Assembly (NCBI RefSeq): GCF_000254135.1
Contig: NZ_AINS01000015.1
Location: 1 to 45,155, forward strand
Source of the DNA: Campylobacter coli LMG 9860
GTDB taxonomy: Bacteria; Campylobacterota; Campylobacteria; Campylobacterales; Campylobacteraceae
Reading direction: 5' to 3'
DNA: 45,155 nucleotides
Shown here: positions 1 to 8,674 of the stretch, in pieces
Layout: the number at the start of each line of letters is the position of its first letter
Numbering within the stretch: the stretch's first letter is position 1
Program-made: the position numbers and the translations under genes
Notes under the pieces: model-generated
The model's input: only the letters and a program-made list of their open reading frames with translations
What the model was told of the DNA's origin: nothing
The model's database searches: none

Positions 1-26
1 GTGCTCTACCCCTGAGCTATTCCCGC
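1..26 (-). tRNA. tRNA-Gly, 5' part only (cut by window edge)
   Basis: Reading the minus strand from base 26, the sequence gives a 7-nt acceptor half (GCGGGAA), U8, and a D-arm of the form GCTCAGGGGTAGAGC. These are the first 26 nt of a typical bacterial tRNA. The acceptor and D-arm resemble tRNA-Gly (GCC) of Campylobacterota. The anticodon lies outside the window, so the isotype is inferred from the 5' end only. Confidence 0.75.
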
Positions 27-96
27 AATTTGAAGTCAAATTATAATAAATTTTAATAATTTTTGTCAATAAATTTCATATTTTATTGATAAAAAT

Positions 97-2028
97 TTAT
101 AGATTTTCACTTTTTTCCAAAACTTCAAAATATTCGCTTTCTAATTTTTCTAATTCTTTTTGTGCTTGTTCTAGCTCTTCATAAAGAGTGTTTATGCCTA
201 TTTCTTGATATACGCTTGGGTTTGAAAGATCGCTATTGAGTTTAGAAATTTGTTTTTCAAGCATTTCGATTTTTTCGGGATGATTTTTTAAAATTTCATT
301 TTCTTTATAGCTTAGTTTTTTGCTACTTTTTTCTTTTTGCATACGAGTTTGCTCTTGCAAATCAAGACTTGAAACATAATCATCAAATTCTTGCATTTCT
401 TTTTCATTTTCAAGATATTCAGTATAAAGCGTATGCAAAATATTGATCTTAGCGCCGTTCTCAAAAGCATAAAGTTTGGTAGCAATTTTATCTACAAAAT
501 ATCTATCATGAGATACTAGCAAAATGGCTCCTTCAAAGCTAAGCAAGTACTCTTCTAAAATATTAATAGTCGCTATATCAAGATCATTTGTAGGCTCATC
601 TAGGATTAAAACATCATATTCTTCTGTAAAAAGTAAAGCCAAAGCAACGCGATTTTTTTCTCCGCCACTTAAAATGGAAACGCTTTTATCTAAAAATTCT
701 TTAGGAAATAAGAAATTTTTTAAATACCCATAAACATGCATATTTTTTCCGCGTACTTCAACCCTGTCGCCTCCATTAGGGCAGAAAATTTCAAGCAAGG
801 TTTTATCTGAATTTACAAGACTTCTAGCTTGATCAAAATACCCTATTTTAATCTCTCCACGCTTGATCTCTCCACTATCCTGCTTTAATTCTCCTAAAAG
901 TATTTTTAAAAAAGTAGACTTTCCACAACCATTTTTGCCTACTATAGCAATGCGTTCACCTTGTAAAATACGACTTGAAAAATCTGCAAAAAGAGCTTTT
1001 TCTCCTAAATTTTTACTTACATTTTTAAGCTCAAAAAGCATTTTTTTGCGATTAGGAATTTTTTCTCCTGTAAAATTTAAAGCTGCCCTTGAAATTTCAA
1101 GCTTTAAACGCTTGATGGCACCAGGATTTTTTTTAGCTTCTTCACGCATTTTAAAAATACGCTCCTTGCGCCCTTCATTTCTTTTAAGTCTTGCTTTAAC
1201 ACCTCTTCTAAGCCATTCTTCCTCGCTTTTTAAATGCTTTAAAAGTGTTTCATGGCTTTTAGCTAAACTTTCTAAAATTTGAGTTTTTTTCTCTAGGTAA
1301 TTCGTATAACCACCCTTAAACACACTAAGTTTACCTTGATCAACTTCTACACATTTATGCGCAATTGCATCGATGAAATATCTATCATGCGAGATAAAAA
1401 TCACACACATTTTTGAATTTTTTAACAAATCCTCCAAAAAGCTTGTCATATAAACATCAAGGTGGTTTGTAGGCTCATCAAGCAATAAAATATCAGGATT
1501 TTTAAGTAAAAGTATACAAAGACCTACTCTGCGAATTTCACCACCGCTTAAAGTGCAAACCAAACGATCAGAGTAATCTAATAGGCTGAATTCTTTTAAA
1601 ACACGCGTGATTTTAGCTTCGATATTCCAAGCATCTTTGCCATCGATTAAAGCAATTAAATCATCCATCTGTTTTAAATACTCTTTGTTTGTAGGCTCTT
1701 TTTCGAGTTTGCTTTGCGATGTTTCATATTCTTTTAAAGTATTATAAATTTCTTCAAGTTCGATTTTTATGGCTTCTTTAACGCTTAAATTTGCGTTAAA
1801 ATCAACGGTTTGCGAAAGCATGGCTATACTTTTTCCATTTTGCCTTACCACTCTGCCGCTATCTAGAGCTAGAGTGCCTAAAAATGCTTTTAAAAGACTT
1901 GATTTTCCTTCTCCATTTTTTCCTATGATGGCTATTTTTTCGCCTTCATTAGCGCTAAAATTTGCCTCATTTAAAACAATTTTTTCCCCAAATTTTTTTG
2001 AAGCGTCAATTAAATCAATAAGTGCCAT
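97..2028 (-). CDS. ABC-F family ATPase (Uup/YdiF-like)
   Basis: This is a 643-residue soluble protein with two ABC ATPase domains and no membrane segment, the ABC-F layout. ABC-F proteins act on the ribosome rather than in transport. The first domain has Walker A GKNGEGKS (about residues 36-43), signature LSGGEIRRV and Walker B ILLLDEPTNHLD. The second has GKNGCGKS, LSGGEKNRV and VLILDEPTNDLD. A charged linker lies between the domains, and a C-terminal region rich in Lys, Glu and Leu looks like the coiled-coil tail of Uup. The start follows TTAAGGAA closely and lies 8 nt after the sensor kinase gene, so it is probably the last gene of that operon. It probably corresponds to Cj0888c. The exact subfamily and any antibiotic-related role cannot be read from the sequence. 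Confidence 0.9.
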   Translation of the reverse strand: MALIDLIDASKKFGEKIVLNEANFSANEGEKIAIIGKNGEGKSSLLKAFLGTLALDSGRVVRQNGKSIAMLSQTVDFNANLSVKEAIKIELEEIYNTLKEYETSQSKLEKEPTNKEYLKQMDDLIALIDGKDAWNIEAKITRVLKEFSLLDYSDRLVCTLSGGEIRRVGLCILLLKNPDILLLDEPTNHLDVYMTSFLEDLLKNSKMCVIFISHDRYFIDAIAHKCVEVDQGKLSVFKGGYTNYLEKKTQILESLAKSHETLLKHLKSEEEWLRRGVKARLKRNEGRKERIFKMREEAKKNPGAIKRLKLEISRAALNFTGEKIPNRKKMLFELKNVSKNLGEKALFADFSSRILQGERIAIVGKNGCGKSTFLKILLGELKQDSGEIKRGEIKIGYFDQARSLVNSDKTLLEIFCPNGGDRVEVRGKNMHVYGYLKNFLFPKEFLDKSVSILSGGEKNRVALALLFTEEYDVLILDEPTNDLDIATINILEEYLLSFEGAILLVSHDRYFVDKIATKLYAFENGAKINILHTLYTEYLENEKEMQEFDDYVSSLDLQEQTRMQKEKSSKKLSYKENEILKNHPEKIEMLEKQISKLNSDLSNPSVYQEIGINTLYEELEQAQKELEKLESEYFEVLEKSENL

Positions 2029-2036
2029 TTTTTTCC

Positions 2037-3320
2037 TTAATGAAGTTTAAAACTGAATTTAGAACCCTGCGATACAGTACTAGAAATTTCTAAATAGCTT
2101 TTATGTATGCTTAAAATTTTTTTTACCAAAAAAAGCCCAAGTCCAAAAGAATTATTGCTCTTAGTGTCAATTTTATAAAATTTTTTCGTAATAAATTTTA
2201 ATTGATTCTTTTCTATACCCTTGCCAAAATCCAAAACACTAATCTTTTGATCTTGCGCAATCAAAATAACCTCTTTTTGGCTGTATTTTAGAGCATTAGA
2301 AAGTAAGTTAATAATCACTTGCTCGATTAAAAACTCATCCGCTTTTACTCTAGTGCTTTTTCCGCGTAAAATCACTCTTTCAAAACCTGGGTTTTTAACA
2401 ATTTTTTCACACAAAGTAAAAAGATCAAATTCTTGCATTTGCAAGGCTTCGTGGTTGAGATTAAAAACAAAATTAAGCTTATGTGTTAAAGCATTCAACT
2501 TTAGGCTTTGGCGTGAAATTTTTTCTAGTAATTCGTTTTTGAGTTTTTCATCTTTTAAATTCTCATCCTTAAGCATTTCTAAGCTAAGATCAATCACACT
2601 TAAAGGATTTTTAAGCTCATGAGAGATAGCAGAAATAACACTTGCTAATTGAGTATTTTTAAGAGAAATCTTATCACTTTGTTTTTTGTTTTTTTGAGTA
2701 TTTTTTAAGATTTTTTCCTTTGTTTTTAAAAGTTTTTTGTTTAGTAAATTTAGCTCTTTAAAAATACTCTTTTCTAAAATAATGGGTTTTGAATCGTTGA
2801 TAAAATTTAAAAATTCTAAAATTTTTTTAAAACTTTTTGCTAGTTTTCTTCCCATAAAAAATACTAAAATAAAAACAAGCATAAAATAAATCCCAAAACT
2901 TATGCTGATTTTTAGCCAAAAATTTTGCAAATTTAAAAATCTTGGATAAACAATGATCATATATTTATAGTCTTTATAGGTAAATTTTTTTACAAGAACT
3001 CTTTTTGAATTTAAATCATAAATTTTGTTTTCTTCTAAATTTAAAAATAAATCCGCATTTAAAACCGAAGAAATCTCAAAATCATCTTTCAAAATAATAA
3101 AATCCGCCCTTGTATCTTGTGCAAATTCTTTGATATTGTTAGAATTTAAATCTTCTAAAAGAGAAAATTTTAAAACATCATCAAGGCTTTTGATTTTTTG
3201 TTCGTATTGTTTTAAGAGTAAAAAATTCAAATAAGAATTTGTAAGCGTATAAAATATCACACCAAAACACAAAATCAACAAAACAAAAAAAGTTATAAAA
3301 ATATTTTTAGTTTTCAACAT
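2037..3320 (-). CDS. membrane sensor histidine kinase
   Basis: This 427-residue sensor kinase has transmembrane segments at about residues 7-27 and 136-156, which enclose a sensor loop of roughly 105 residues outside the membrane. The transmitter follows: H-box SAISHELKNP with the phospho-acceptor at His234, N-box LLSNALKY, G1 VLDFGKGI and G2 SFGLGLFLVKKI. All key residues are present, so it should be active. It overlaps the upstream response regulator gene by 7 nt, which marks the two as a cognate pair. The periplasmic loop shows no recognisable domain, so the stimulus is unknown. Probable counterpart: Cj0889c. Confidence 0.92.
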   Translation of the reverse strand: MLKTKNIFITFFVLLILCFGVIFYTLTNSYLNFLLLKQYEQKIKSLDDVLKFSLLEDLNSNNIKEFAQDTRADFIILKDDFEISSVLNADLFLNLEENKIYDLNSKRVLVKKFTYKDYKYMIIVYPRFLNLQNFWLKISISFGIYFMLVFILVFFMGRKLAKSFKKILEFLNFINDSKPIILEKSIFKELNLLNKKLLKTKEKILKNTQKNKKQSDKISLKNTQLASVISAISHELKNPLSVIDLSLEMLKDENLKDEKLKNELLEKISRQSLKLNALTHKLNFVFNLNHEALQMQEFDLFTLCEKIVKNPGFERVILRGKSTRVKADEFLIEQVIINLLSNALKYSQKEVILIAQDQKISVLDFGKGIEKNQLKFITKKFYKIDTKSNNSFGLGLFLVKKILSIHKSYLEISSTVSQGSKFSFKLH

Positions 3321-3976
3321 ATCTTATAACCAATGCCCCTAACGCTTATAATATGCTCTTTAAGCTTTGGAAATTTGTTTCTTAGTCTTGTTAATGCTAT
3401 ATTGATCGTCTTGTCACTTGTGGTATCATCTTTCCATACATTTTCACTTAAAAATTGTCGTGTCAATAAAGTATTGGGATTTTCAAAAAAACATTTTAAA
3501 AGCTCATATTCCAAATTTGAAACATCTAATTTCTCATTCTTGTAGAAAAATTCATAATTGATCAAATCCAAAGAAAAATCTTTAAAAACTAGCTTTTCTT
3601 CTTCTCTTTTGTGGCGTTTTAAAATAGCTTTAATACGAAGTAACAATTCATTAAAATCAAAAGGTTTGCACATATAATCATCGCAGCCACTCTCAAAACC
3701 TTCAAGTAAATCTTGATGCAAGGTTTTAGCGGTTAGAAAAATCACCGCTTCTTTATAACCTTGCTTTCTTAGCTCTTTAATCCTATCTAAAGAATCCCCG
3801 CTTGGAAGATTTCTATCAACTATCAAAAGATCGATTTGCTCACTATCTAGCAAATCTTCAACTCCTTTAAAATCTAACAAGGAAAAAATTTGATAATCGC
3901 AAGCCTTAAGTCTTAAACTAAGTAAATCATTTAAATCTATATCATCTTCTATGATAAGAATTTTAGATTTCGACAT
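3314..3976 (-). CDS. OmpR/PhoB-family response regulator
   Basis: This 220-residue protein has an N-terminal receiver domain with the acidic pocket IIEDD (residues 8-12), phospho-acceptor Asp54 in LLIVDRNLPSG and switch Lys104 in CKPFDF. A C-terminal winged-helix DNA-binding domain ends in VRGIGYKI, the usual end of OmpR-type regulators. I chose the ATG at 3976. A TTG three codons upstream is also open, but neither has a strong Shine-Dalgarno sequence. The gene starts inside the 3' end of serA (14-nt overlap), which suggests translational coupling, and overlaps the kinase gene downstream. Probable counterpart: Cj0890c. Its regulon is not evident here. Confidence 0.92.
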   Translation of the reverse strand: MSKSKILIIEDDIDLNDLLSLRLKACDYQIFSLLDFKGVEDLLDSEQIDLLIVDRNLPSGDSLDRIKELRKQGYKEAVIFLTAKTLHQDLLEGFESGCDDYMCKPFDFNELLLRIKAILKRHKREEEKLVFKDFSLDLINYEFFYKNEKLDVSNLEYELLKCFFENPNTLLTRQFLSENVWKDDTTSDKTINIALTRLRNKFPKLKEHIISVRGIGYKIC

Positions 3977-5546
3977 ATTGTACAAATATACATGCCTCTA
4001 GTTGTCTTAATTCTTCTAAAACTTCTTTTTGCACTTTTTCATCGATCAATACCACTGCTAAAGCATATCCAAAACCATCTCTACCCAATCTAAAATCAGC
4101 GATATTGATATTTTTAGATGCTAAGACAGAGCTGATTTTAGCAATAACCCCTGGGATATCTTTATTTTTGAAAATAATCATTTTTCCTTTTGGCTTGAAA
4201 TCAGTTTGAAATCCATTTAATCCAACTATGCGTTGTTCATTTTCATTAAATACAGTTCCTGAAACATTAATATTTGAATTCTCTGTGATGATTTTAACAC
4301 TAAGTTTGTTGTTATAACCGCTATTTGGAAGGGTTTCGCAAGATAAATCTACACCTTTTTCTTTGGCAACAAATTCAGCATTAACATAATTTATTTTTTC
4401 ACCTAAAATTCCACTTAAAGCTCCTACAGCAGCAAATGTAAGCATTGAAGTAGCATATTCGCCTATCACCCCTTCTGCTTCTAATTTAATACTTTTTATA
4501 GGATTTTTATCAATTTGAACTGCTAAAAATGCCATCTTAGAAACAAGCTCGATGTAAGGTGCTACAAAAGGTGGCAAATCCTCAGTTTTAATAGGTAAAT
4601 TAAGAGCATTAGGATATGCCACACCTCTAGCCGCACTTAGGGCTTGTTCACAAGCTTCTCTTGCAATATTGTCTTGACTTTCTAGAGTATTAGCTCCAAG
4701 ATGAGAGGTTACTGAAACATTTTCAAAATCTAAAAGAGGATGGTTGGTAGCAGGTTCTTTTTCGAAAACATCGATACCAAGCCAAGCTATTTTACCACTT
4801 TTTAAGCCTTCGCATAGAGCTTCTTCTGTATATAAGCCCCCGCGAGCACAATTAATAAGTCTTATACCATCTTTCATTTTTGCGATTTCATTAGCACCAA
4901 TCATACCATCAGTTTCTTTAGTTTTTGGCGTATGGATGGTGATAAAATCGCTTTGAGTAAGAATTTCATCCAAACTTTTTGCTTGCTCCATATCTAAGTC
5001 TGTGATTTTAGAAGCTGAAATATATGGATCGTAGGCTAGAATTTTCATACCAAAAGCTTTGGCACGGATGGCTACACGCGAACCTATATTTCCAAAACCG
5101 ATAACACCCAAGGTTTTACCCATGAGCTCTACGCCATACCACTTTTCTCTTTCCCATTTTCTTTCATTCTTTAAAAAATTATGTGCATTAACAAAACTTC
5201 TAGCAGAACTTAGAAGATGAGCCATAGTAAGCTCTACTGCAGCAATGGTATTAGCAGTTGGGACATTCATTACTATAACACCGCGTTTGGAACATTCAGG
5301 GATATCAACATTATCCACCCCTACTCCTGCGCGTATAAGAGCTTTGAGTTTTTTAGCATGATTTAAAAAATTGACATCTACATCAGTAGAACTTCTAGTA
5401 ATAGCGACTTCTACATCTGCAAGCATATCCATTAACTCATTCTTTGGAACTTTAGCAGCTTCTATAAGCTCAATATCCTCAGCTTTTCTTAAAAGCTCTA
5501 CACCCTTATCTAAAATTGCATCACAAACAATAATCTTTTTTTTCAT
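3963..5546 (-). CDS. serA: D-3-phosphoglycerate dehydrogenase
   Basis: SerA oxidises 3-phosphoglycerate to phosphohydroxypyruvate, the first step of serine synthesis. The 527-residue protein is the long form. It has a 2-hydroxyacid dehydrogenase core with NAD-binding GVIGFGNIGSRVA, the NCARGGL motif and the catalytic SHLGANT histidine. An intervening ASB-like domain follows, and then a C-terminal ACT domain (about the last 80 residues, starting FKNKDIPGVIAKIS). The ACT domain binds serine in feedback-inhibited family members. The ATG at 5546 lies 8 nt after AAGGAG and is preferred over an upstream TTG. It overlaps the preceding gene by ATGA, which indicates coupling. Confidence 0.95.
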   Translation of the reverse strand: MKKKIIVCDAILDKGVELLRKAEDIELIEAAKVPKNELMDMLADVEVAITRSSTDVDVNFLNHAKKLKALIRAGVGVDNVDIPECSKRGVIVMNVPTANTIAAVELTMAHLLSSARSFVNAHNFLKNERKWEREKWYGVELMGKTLGVIGFGNIGSRVAIRAKAFGMKILAYDPYISASKITDLDMEQAKSLDEILTQSDFITIHTPKTKETDGMIGANEIAKMKDGIRLINCARGGLYTEEALCEGLKSGKIAWLGIDVFEKEPATNHPLLDFENVSVTSHLGANTLESQDNIAREACEQALSAARGVAYPNALNLPIKTEDLPPFVAPYIELVSKMAFLAVQIDKNPIKSIKLEAEGVIGEYATSMLTFAAVGALSGILGEKINYVNAEFVAKEKGVDLSCETLPNSGYNNKLSVKIITENSNINVSGTVFNENEQRIVGLNGFQTDFKPKGKMIIFKNKDIPGVIAKISSVLASKNINIADFRLGRDGFGYALAVVLIDEKVQKEVLEELRQLEACIFVQYVEI

Positions 5547-6034
5547 AACCAAATCTCCTTCGCTTCTGTGTTAATTTTATATTTTTTAAGTTCTTTGATA
5601 ATATCATCAATTAAATTTTTATTGCCCGTATCTAAAAAGATTTCAGGACTTTCGCCGGATTTTAATAAAAAATACTTCACGTTAAAAGAATTTAAAGTCT
5701 GTCTTAAACAAAACATGGAGTAAATATCATGCTTATTAACAACAAGTTGATAGTATTTGTTTTTTTCTTTAAGCTCACTAGTATCTGCATCAAAATGTAG
5801 AGTAAATTGCTCTACGGCTGGAGTAAAATCTTTACTAGGCCATTTGGCTAATTCTTCTCGCCAAGTGAGTTCTTGGGTTTGCCTTTCTTCAATCTGATGC
5901 GTATTTGTATCTTTAGCAAATTCGGGAATAAAGTTAGAATTTGCTTTAAATTTCCAAAGCAGTACAAAAACGACAATAAGCAAGATGAGTAATAAAATAC
6001 TCAAAATGCTTATAGTTGCATATTTTTTCATCAT
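5543..6034 (-). CDS. membrane-anchored protein of unknown function
   Basis: This 163-residue protein has one N-terminal transmembrane helix (about residues 7-28). The remainder is probably exported: a Glu/Gln-rich linker and then a compact domain. By eye the last 70 residues read as strand-helix-strand-strand-helix-strand, a ferredoxin-like order also found in SPOR and related small domains. I do not recognise a named family. It overlaps the rpsA stop by one base (TAATG) and the serA start by ATGA, so it is translationally locked between the two. Probable counterpart: Cj0892c. The first or second Met of the MM start could be used. Confidence 0.8.
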   Translation of the reverse strand: MMKKYATISILSILLLILLIVVFVLLWKFKANSNFIPEFAKDTNTHQIEERQTQELTWREELAKWPSKDFTPAVEQFTLHFDADTSELKEKNKYYQLVVNKHDIYSMFCLRQTLNSFNVKYFLLKSGESPEIFLDTGNKNLIDDIIKELKKYKINTEAKEIWL

Positions 6035-7704
6035 TAAGCTAACTGATCTTTAATGATATCACCTAAAGTTACTTTATCGTCGCTATTGATTTCATTTAAT
6101 ACTTCTCGCTCTTTAATTCTAACCAAATTCTTAACACTTAGGCGAATTCTGTTTTTCTTTTCATCGATAAATGCAATTGCAGCTTCAATTTCATCACCAA
6201 TTTTTAAATTCTCAAGAGTTGAAGCACTAATATCTTCTTTATGAATAAGCGCATCTACATTTTTATTGAGTTCTACAAATACTCCAAAATCTTTGATATC
6301 TCTAATTTTTCCTTTAACGATATCGCCTACTTTATGATTTTTAGCATATTCTTGAACAGGTGATTCGCTAAGTTCTTTAATGCTTAAAGAAATTTTTTGA
6401 CCCTCTTCGTCGATTTTGATAATCTTAACTTTGATAATATCACCATTGTTAAATTTATCTTTACATTTTTCATTTCTGTCCCAAGATGCATCTTCATTAT
6501 GCAAAAGACCCTCTACAGAACCAATTTTTACAAAAGCACCAAAAGAAGTCGTTGAAGTAACTTCTCCTTCTATCACATCACCAATTTTGTGATTTTTCAT
6601 AAATTCGTCAAAAGGTTTAGAAAGTAAATTTCTTAAAGATACTCTTAAGCGTCTTTCATCTGAATTGATTTCAATAACTTCAACATCGATTTCTTGACCC
6701 TTGCTAATATAATCTTTTGGATTTTTTATATTTTTATCCCAAGAAATTTCGCTAATATGCAAAAATCCTTCTATATCGTTACCCAAATCAACAAAAGCAC
6801 CATATGGCTCTATATTTGAAACAATAACCTTAATGGTATCACCCACTTCTAAGCTGTCTTTAATTTCTCCCCAAGGATCAGGTAAAGCCGCTTTGATAGA
6901 AAGGGATAAATGTTTGCGATCTTTGTCATATTTTACTACTTTGACAGGAACTTTATCTCCTTCTTTGTATAAAATACTAGGATTTACAGGTCCTTTATAT
7001 GAAATTTCACTATAGTGAACAAGTCCATCAACACCACCCACATCAACAAACATACCATAAGTTGTAATTTTTTTTACAACACCTTCGATAAGCCCTTCTT
7101 GCTGAGCGATATTATTAATAAGTTCTTTGCGTTTTTTTCTTTCATCATCTAAAGTTTTCTTTCTAGATACAATAATGCTTTGCTCTTCTTTATCAACTTT
7201 GATGATTTTAACCTTAAAAGTTTTACCTATAAGATTGTTATTTTCTTTGAAGCCGTATTGTGATTTTGGTAAGAAAAATTCTACATCATCATCATTTACA
7301 ACAACAAGTCCGCCTTTATTCTTTCCTACTACTTTTACTTCAAAAATATACTCATCATCTTCTTTATAATTTTGAATAAAATCGATAACTTTTTCTTTTC
7401 TTAAAGCTTTTTTGTGAGAAAGTAAAGATCTACCACCACGAGAGCCTACAACAGCAACTTTAATGCTATCACCTACTTTAAATAACAAATTAGCATTTTC
7501 ATCTTGAATTTCATTTAATGCTAAAATACCTTCTGATTTTCTGCCTATATCTACATAGACTTCATCATTTTTAATCTCTACGATTACACCTTCAGTTATA
7601 GTTTCTTCTCTTGACTTGTCAAAAGCTTCTAAAAGCTGCCCAAAGTCTTCATCTTCAAGATAGTCCTCTAAATTGTTTTGAACTTTTTTGTTCACCTCGC
7701 TCAT
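6034..7704 (-). CDS. rpsA: 30S ribosomal protein S1
   Basis: S1 binds mRNA and brings it to the 30S subunit. The 556-residue protein has a run of S1/OB-fold repeats, recognisable by recurring G-x-F-V-x-(I/V/L)-G motifs such as TTYGMFVDVGGVDGLVHYSE and EPYGAFVDLGNDIEGFLHIS, each followed by a D-x-(E/K)-x-x-x-x-S-(V/I/L)-(R/K) strand. I count about six repeats, as in full-length bacterial S1. Two adjacent ATGs are present. I chose the second (7704) because its spacing to AAAAGGA is better. The gene is preceded by a 139-nt gap with a possible promoter and heads the rpsA-serA-two-component-ABC-F segment. Confidence 0.96.
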   Translation of the reverse strand: MSEVNKKVQNNLEDYLEDEDFGQLLEAFDKSREETITEGVIVEIKNDEVYVDIGRKSEGILALNEIQDENANLLFKVGDSIKVAVVGSRGGRSLLSHKKALRKEKVIDFIQNYKEDDEYIFEVKVVGKNKGGLVVVNDDDVEFFLPKSQYGFKENNNLIGKTFKVKIIKVDKEEQSIIVSRKKTLDDERKKRKELINNIAQQEGLIEGVVKKITTYGMFVDVGGVDGLVHYSEISYKGPVNPSILYKEGDKVPVKVVKYDKDRKHLSLSIKAALPDPWGEIKDSLEVGDTIKVIVSNIEPYGAFVDLGNDIEGFLHISEISWDKNIKNPKDYISKGQEIDVEVIEINSDERRLRVSLRNLLSKPFDEFMKNHKIGDVIEGEVTSTTSFGAFVKIGSVEGLLHNEDASWDRNEKCKDKFNNGDIIKVKIIKIDEEGQKISLSIKELSESPVQEYAKNHKVGDIVKGKIRDIKDFGVFVELNKNVDALIHKEDISASTLENLKIGDEIEAAIAFIDEKKNRIRLSVKNLVRIKEREVLNEINSDDKVTLGDIIKDQLA

Positions 7705-7739
7705 CATGGTCCTTTTGAAAAAAAATTAAAATTTGACTG

Positions 7740-7745
7740 ATTTTA
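7740..7745 (-). promoter_or_regulatory. rpsA: possible -10 element upstream of rpsA
   Basis: On the minus strand the only sizeable gap of this gene block (7705-7843) contains GGTAAAAT, a plausible -10 box about 35 nt before the rpsA start, within very T/A-rich DNA. Campylobacter sigma-70 promoters often lack a clear -35 box. The assignment rests on spacing and one imperfect hexamer. Confidence 0.35.
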
Positions 7746-7843
7746 CCTTATTTTTATTTAATTAGTGTTAAGAATTTTAATTTTTATTAATTTTTTTAAA
7801 TTGTAGTTTTATTTACTTTTTGAAAAAATAAAATATCACAATT

Positions 7844-8674
7844 TTAGCACTTAAACGATTCTATTTTGGCTATAACTTTTTTAATAATCCAATCAGGCGT
7901 ACTAGCTCCAGCGCTAATTCCGCAATGTGTTTTATTTAAAAACCATTCTTTTTGCAATTCTTCTTCGGTTTCGATCAAATAGCTATCTTCGCAGTTTGCC
8001 TTAGCTATTAAAAAAAGTTGTTTGGTATTGGCTGAATTTTTACCTCCGACAACTACCATCACATCACTTTTGACAGAAAGTTCTTTAATAGCATCTTGAT
8101 TTTTAAAAGTTGCGTCACAAATTGTATTAAAAACTCTTACTTCTTTAACCCTAAGAATTAAAAAATTAACTATTTCCATAAAATGTTCAGGTTTTTTAGT
8201 CGTTTGACTTACAACTGCTATTTTATTAGGTAATTTAATATTTTCAAGATCTTTTTTATCTAAAACTACATAAGCTTTTGTGGCTACATAGCTTCTTACA
8301 CCCTTAACTTCAGGATGATTTTCATCGCCAAAAATTACCACATCATAGCCTTCTGCACTCATTTGTTCACAAATTTGCTGTGGTTTGGTTACAAAAGGAC
8401 AAGTTGCATCAAAAATTTCAATATCTTTCTTTTTAAGCTCTTCTAAATCTTGCTTAGTAATTCCATGTGTTCTTATAATGGCTTTTTTTTCATCACTTAA
8501 AGCTCTTATGTTCTCTAAGGTTTTAACATTGAATTTCTTTTGCAAGCGAGCAATTTCTTCATTATTATGGATAAGCGGCCCTATGGTTGCCGCATCTTTA
8601 ATTTGTTCAGCTTTTTTAATTGCTCTTTTTACACCAAAACAAAAGCCATAATTTTTAGCTAATTCAATAATCAA
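7844..8674 (-). CDS. ispH: 4-hydroxy-3-methylbut-2-enyl diphosphate reductase
   Basis: IspH (LytB) is the iron-sulfur enzyme that makes IPP and DMAPP in the last step of the MEP isoprenoid pathway. The 276-residue protein has the three cluster cysteines Cys12 (GFCFGV), Cys92 (ATCPFV) and Cys186 (TICDAT), and substrate-contacting His36, His70 and His120. The family's typical SQTT stretch is also present. Its start lies 11 nt inside the 3' end of aroA, a pairing common in Campylobacterota. Length and motifs are normal. Confidence 0.96.
   Translation of the reverse strand: MIIELAKNYGFCFGVKRAIKKAEQIKDAATIGPLIHNNEEIARLQKKFNVKTLENIRALSDEKKAIIRTHGITKQDLEELKKKDIEIFDATCPFVTKPQQICEQMSAEGYDVVIFGDENHPEVKGVRSYVATKAYVVLDKKDLENIKLPNKIAVVSQTTKKPEHFMEIVNFLILRVKEVRVFNTICDATFKNQDAIKELSVKSDVMVVVGGKNSANTKQLFLIAKANCEDSYLIETEEELQKEWFLNKTHCGISAGASTPDWIIKKVIAKIESFKC

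Noticed and set aside
863-1282. 139-codon plus-strand frame opposite the ABC-F gene
   Set aside because: It is antisense to conserved ATPase coding sequence, is rich in Ser/Phe/Leu as expected of a shadow frame, and has no start signals.
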